Assembly: GCA_016788865.1 (NCBI GenBank) | Contig: JAEUSB010000050.1 | Span: 23,428-87,427 of the forward strand | Reading direction: 5' to 3' | From: Leptospirales bacterium | GTDB lineage: Bacteria; Spirochaetota; Leptospiria; Leptospirales; Leptonemataceae | Length of the DNA: 64,000 nucleotides | In this document: positions 63,227-64,000 of the stretch, piece after piece | How positions within the stretch are numbered: the first letter of the stretch is position 1 | Layout of the letters: every line of letters begins with the position of its first letter | Made by a program: the position numbers and the translations under genes | The notes under the pieces: generated by a model | What the model saw: the letters and a program-made list of their open reading frames with translations, nothing else | Databases searched by the model: none | What the model was told of the DNA's origin: nothing

Positions 63227-64000
63227 TTATGAAACTTCCTTGTTTTCCTGCTGGTGAGGCCGTCGGTACTCATTCGGTGTCATTCCCGTGATACTCTTGA
63301 ACACGGAGTTGAAAGTAGATTTTGAGCTGAAGCCGCATGACATAGCGATGCGAAAGATGCTGTGGTCGCGAAAAGCTGGATCAGCCATTTGTCTCTGAAC
63401 TTCTGCAATCCTGAGTTCGTTAACGTAGGAATAGAAATTCTTTCCAAGAGTTTTACTTAAGACCTGGCTCAAGTGATGCCGGCTAACGTTCAATGAGTTC
63501 GCAAGCGCAACAACATCCAACTCGTCGTCAAGATACGGCTTCTCCCGATTCATGAAGCTGACGAGGCGGTCAGCCAGCTGCCTTGCTTCCGTTTCTGATA
63601 GTCCGGTCTTCTCATACTTCCCCGGCCCTCTCTCTGCGTCCGACCCGCCCCCCTCCGGAACGTTAGCCGGAATATCGCGTTGTTTTACCGGGGATAGTCT
63701 GATCTTGAGAGCGCAAAGGCTAACAATGTATTCCATGACAAGAAAAACAAATCCGACTGGAAGCGGACCCCAATCTCTTGCGATTGAAAACATTCGCAAA
63801 AGCGGGATGGCAAGTGGTAACAAGTTGGCAACATTGAAGATCCAAAGAAAGGGCCGGGCACTGTGTCTTCTGGCCGCTGGATGCCGCAAGAGGATGAACC
63901 CCATAGCCGGATAGACGAGAGATAGGAGGGGAATTCCAAGCATGGGAACTACGTGCAAGGGCGGCGGTGGACCAGGCGGAGGTCGCTCGCCGTGTTCGTG
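63227..64000 (-). CDS. Membrane-anchored AraC-family regulator (partial, N-terminus outside window)
   Basis: The frame stays open to the window edge, so the N-terminus is missing; a TTG at 63958 is not the real start. The visible part has a His/Pro-rich loop (HEHGERPPPGPPPP), at least three hydrophobic helices, a charged linker and a C-terminal AraC domain (about 100 residues) with LDVVALANSLNVSRHHLSQV and the signature IFRIAMSCGFSSKSTFNSVF, ending TGMTPNEYR. The motifs are intact. Membrane helices fused to an AraC domain suggest direct sensing at the membrane. Confidence 0.85.
   Translation of the reverse strand, partial: HEHGERPPPGPPPPLHVVPMLGIPLLSLVYPAMGFILLRHPAARRHSARPFLWIFNVANLLPLAIPLLRMFSIARDWGPLPVGFVFLVMEYIVSLCALKIRLSPVKQRDIPANVPEGGGSDAERGPGKYEKTGLSETEARQLADRLVSFMNREKPYLDDELDVVALANSLNVSRHHLSQVLSKTLGKNFYSYVNELRIAEVQRQMADPAFRDHSIFRIAMSCGFSSKSTFNSVFKSITGMTPNEYRRPHQQENKEVS

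Overview
The window looks like part of a spirochaete chromosome, most probably from the order Leptospirales (a Leptonema- or Turneriella-like lineage, or an uncultured relative). The base composition is close to half G+C. The evidence is the recF-dnaN-dnaA // rpmH-rnpA-yidD-yidC-jag-mnmE origin cluster, a small Leptospira-style cysteine-rich lipoprotein, LPS genes (lpxA, gmhA), many lipoproteins, and the abundance of GHKL/SpoIIE/cyclase signalling proteins. The assignment is an inference from gene content. No rRNA, tRNA, CRISPR array or insertion sequence was seen. All reading was done by eye.

Layout. 1-9.7 kb: replication-origin region. RecF (cut by the window edge), DnaN and DnaA run leftward; rpmH, rnpA, yidD, yidC, jag and mnmE run rightward. 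gapA-pgk and an M14 peptidase-like gene follow. 12-24 kb: mixed housekeeping genes (acyltransferase, SCO protein, dehydrogenases, a DMT exporter, a mutL-coaC-coaB operon, an adenylate cyclase, serS, tatD, a low-molecular-weight phosphatase). 24.1-30.9 kb: a tightly overlapping three-gene unit of a secreted VWA protein, a roughly 1,280-residue exported repeat protein and a membrane protein with a decayed sulfatase domain. 30.9-39.8 kb: glgX, a stand-alone GHKL protein, a giant pseudokinase-AAA-GAF-SpoIIE phosphatase, and tpiA. 40-44.3 kb: a thiolase-MarR pair and an EcoRII-type restriction-modification system. 44.3-50.9 kb: a decayed metallo-beta-lactamase-fold lipoprotein, pyrC, a double-hotdog thioesterase, a second GHKL paralogue, an HD/LuxR regulator, and a lipoprotein hydrolase. 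50.9-64 kb: a sulfate-binding protein, a CHASE2-SpoIIE phosphatase, lpxA, exbB-exbD-pbpC, gmhA, a transglutaminase-like protein, a UbiA-like enzyme, an FKBP and a membrane AraC regulator that runs off the window.

Most interesting points: (1) the 10-mer ACGTTAG[C/G]CG occurs 11 times on the two strands, against about 0.25 expected in random sequence, inside unrelated genes and in several reading frames, so it looks like a genome-wide DNA signal. (2) The VWA / repeat-protein / pseudo-sulfatase unit looks like an undescribed envelope system. (3) Several enzymes have kept their fold but lost catalytic residues: a pseudokinase fused to an apparently intact phosphatase, two GHKL paralogues lacking the G1-box Asp, a metallo-beta-lactamase homologue lacking its zinc ligands, and an HD protein lacking its HD pair. 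(4) Two genes (rnpA and the giant signalling gene) seem to need a CTG start. (5) A hairpin hides the ribosome-binding site of a 31-residue membrane peptide.
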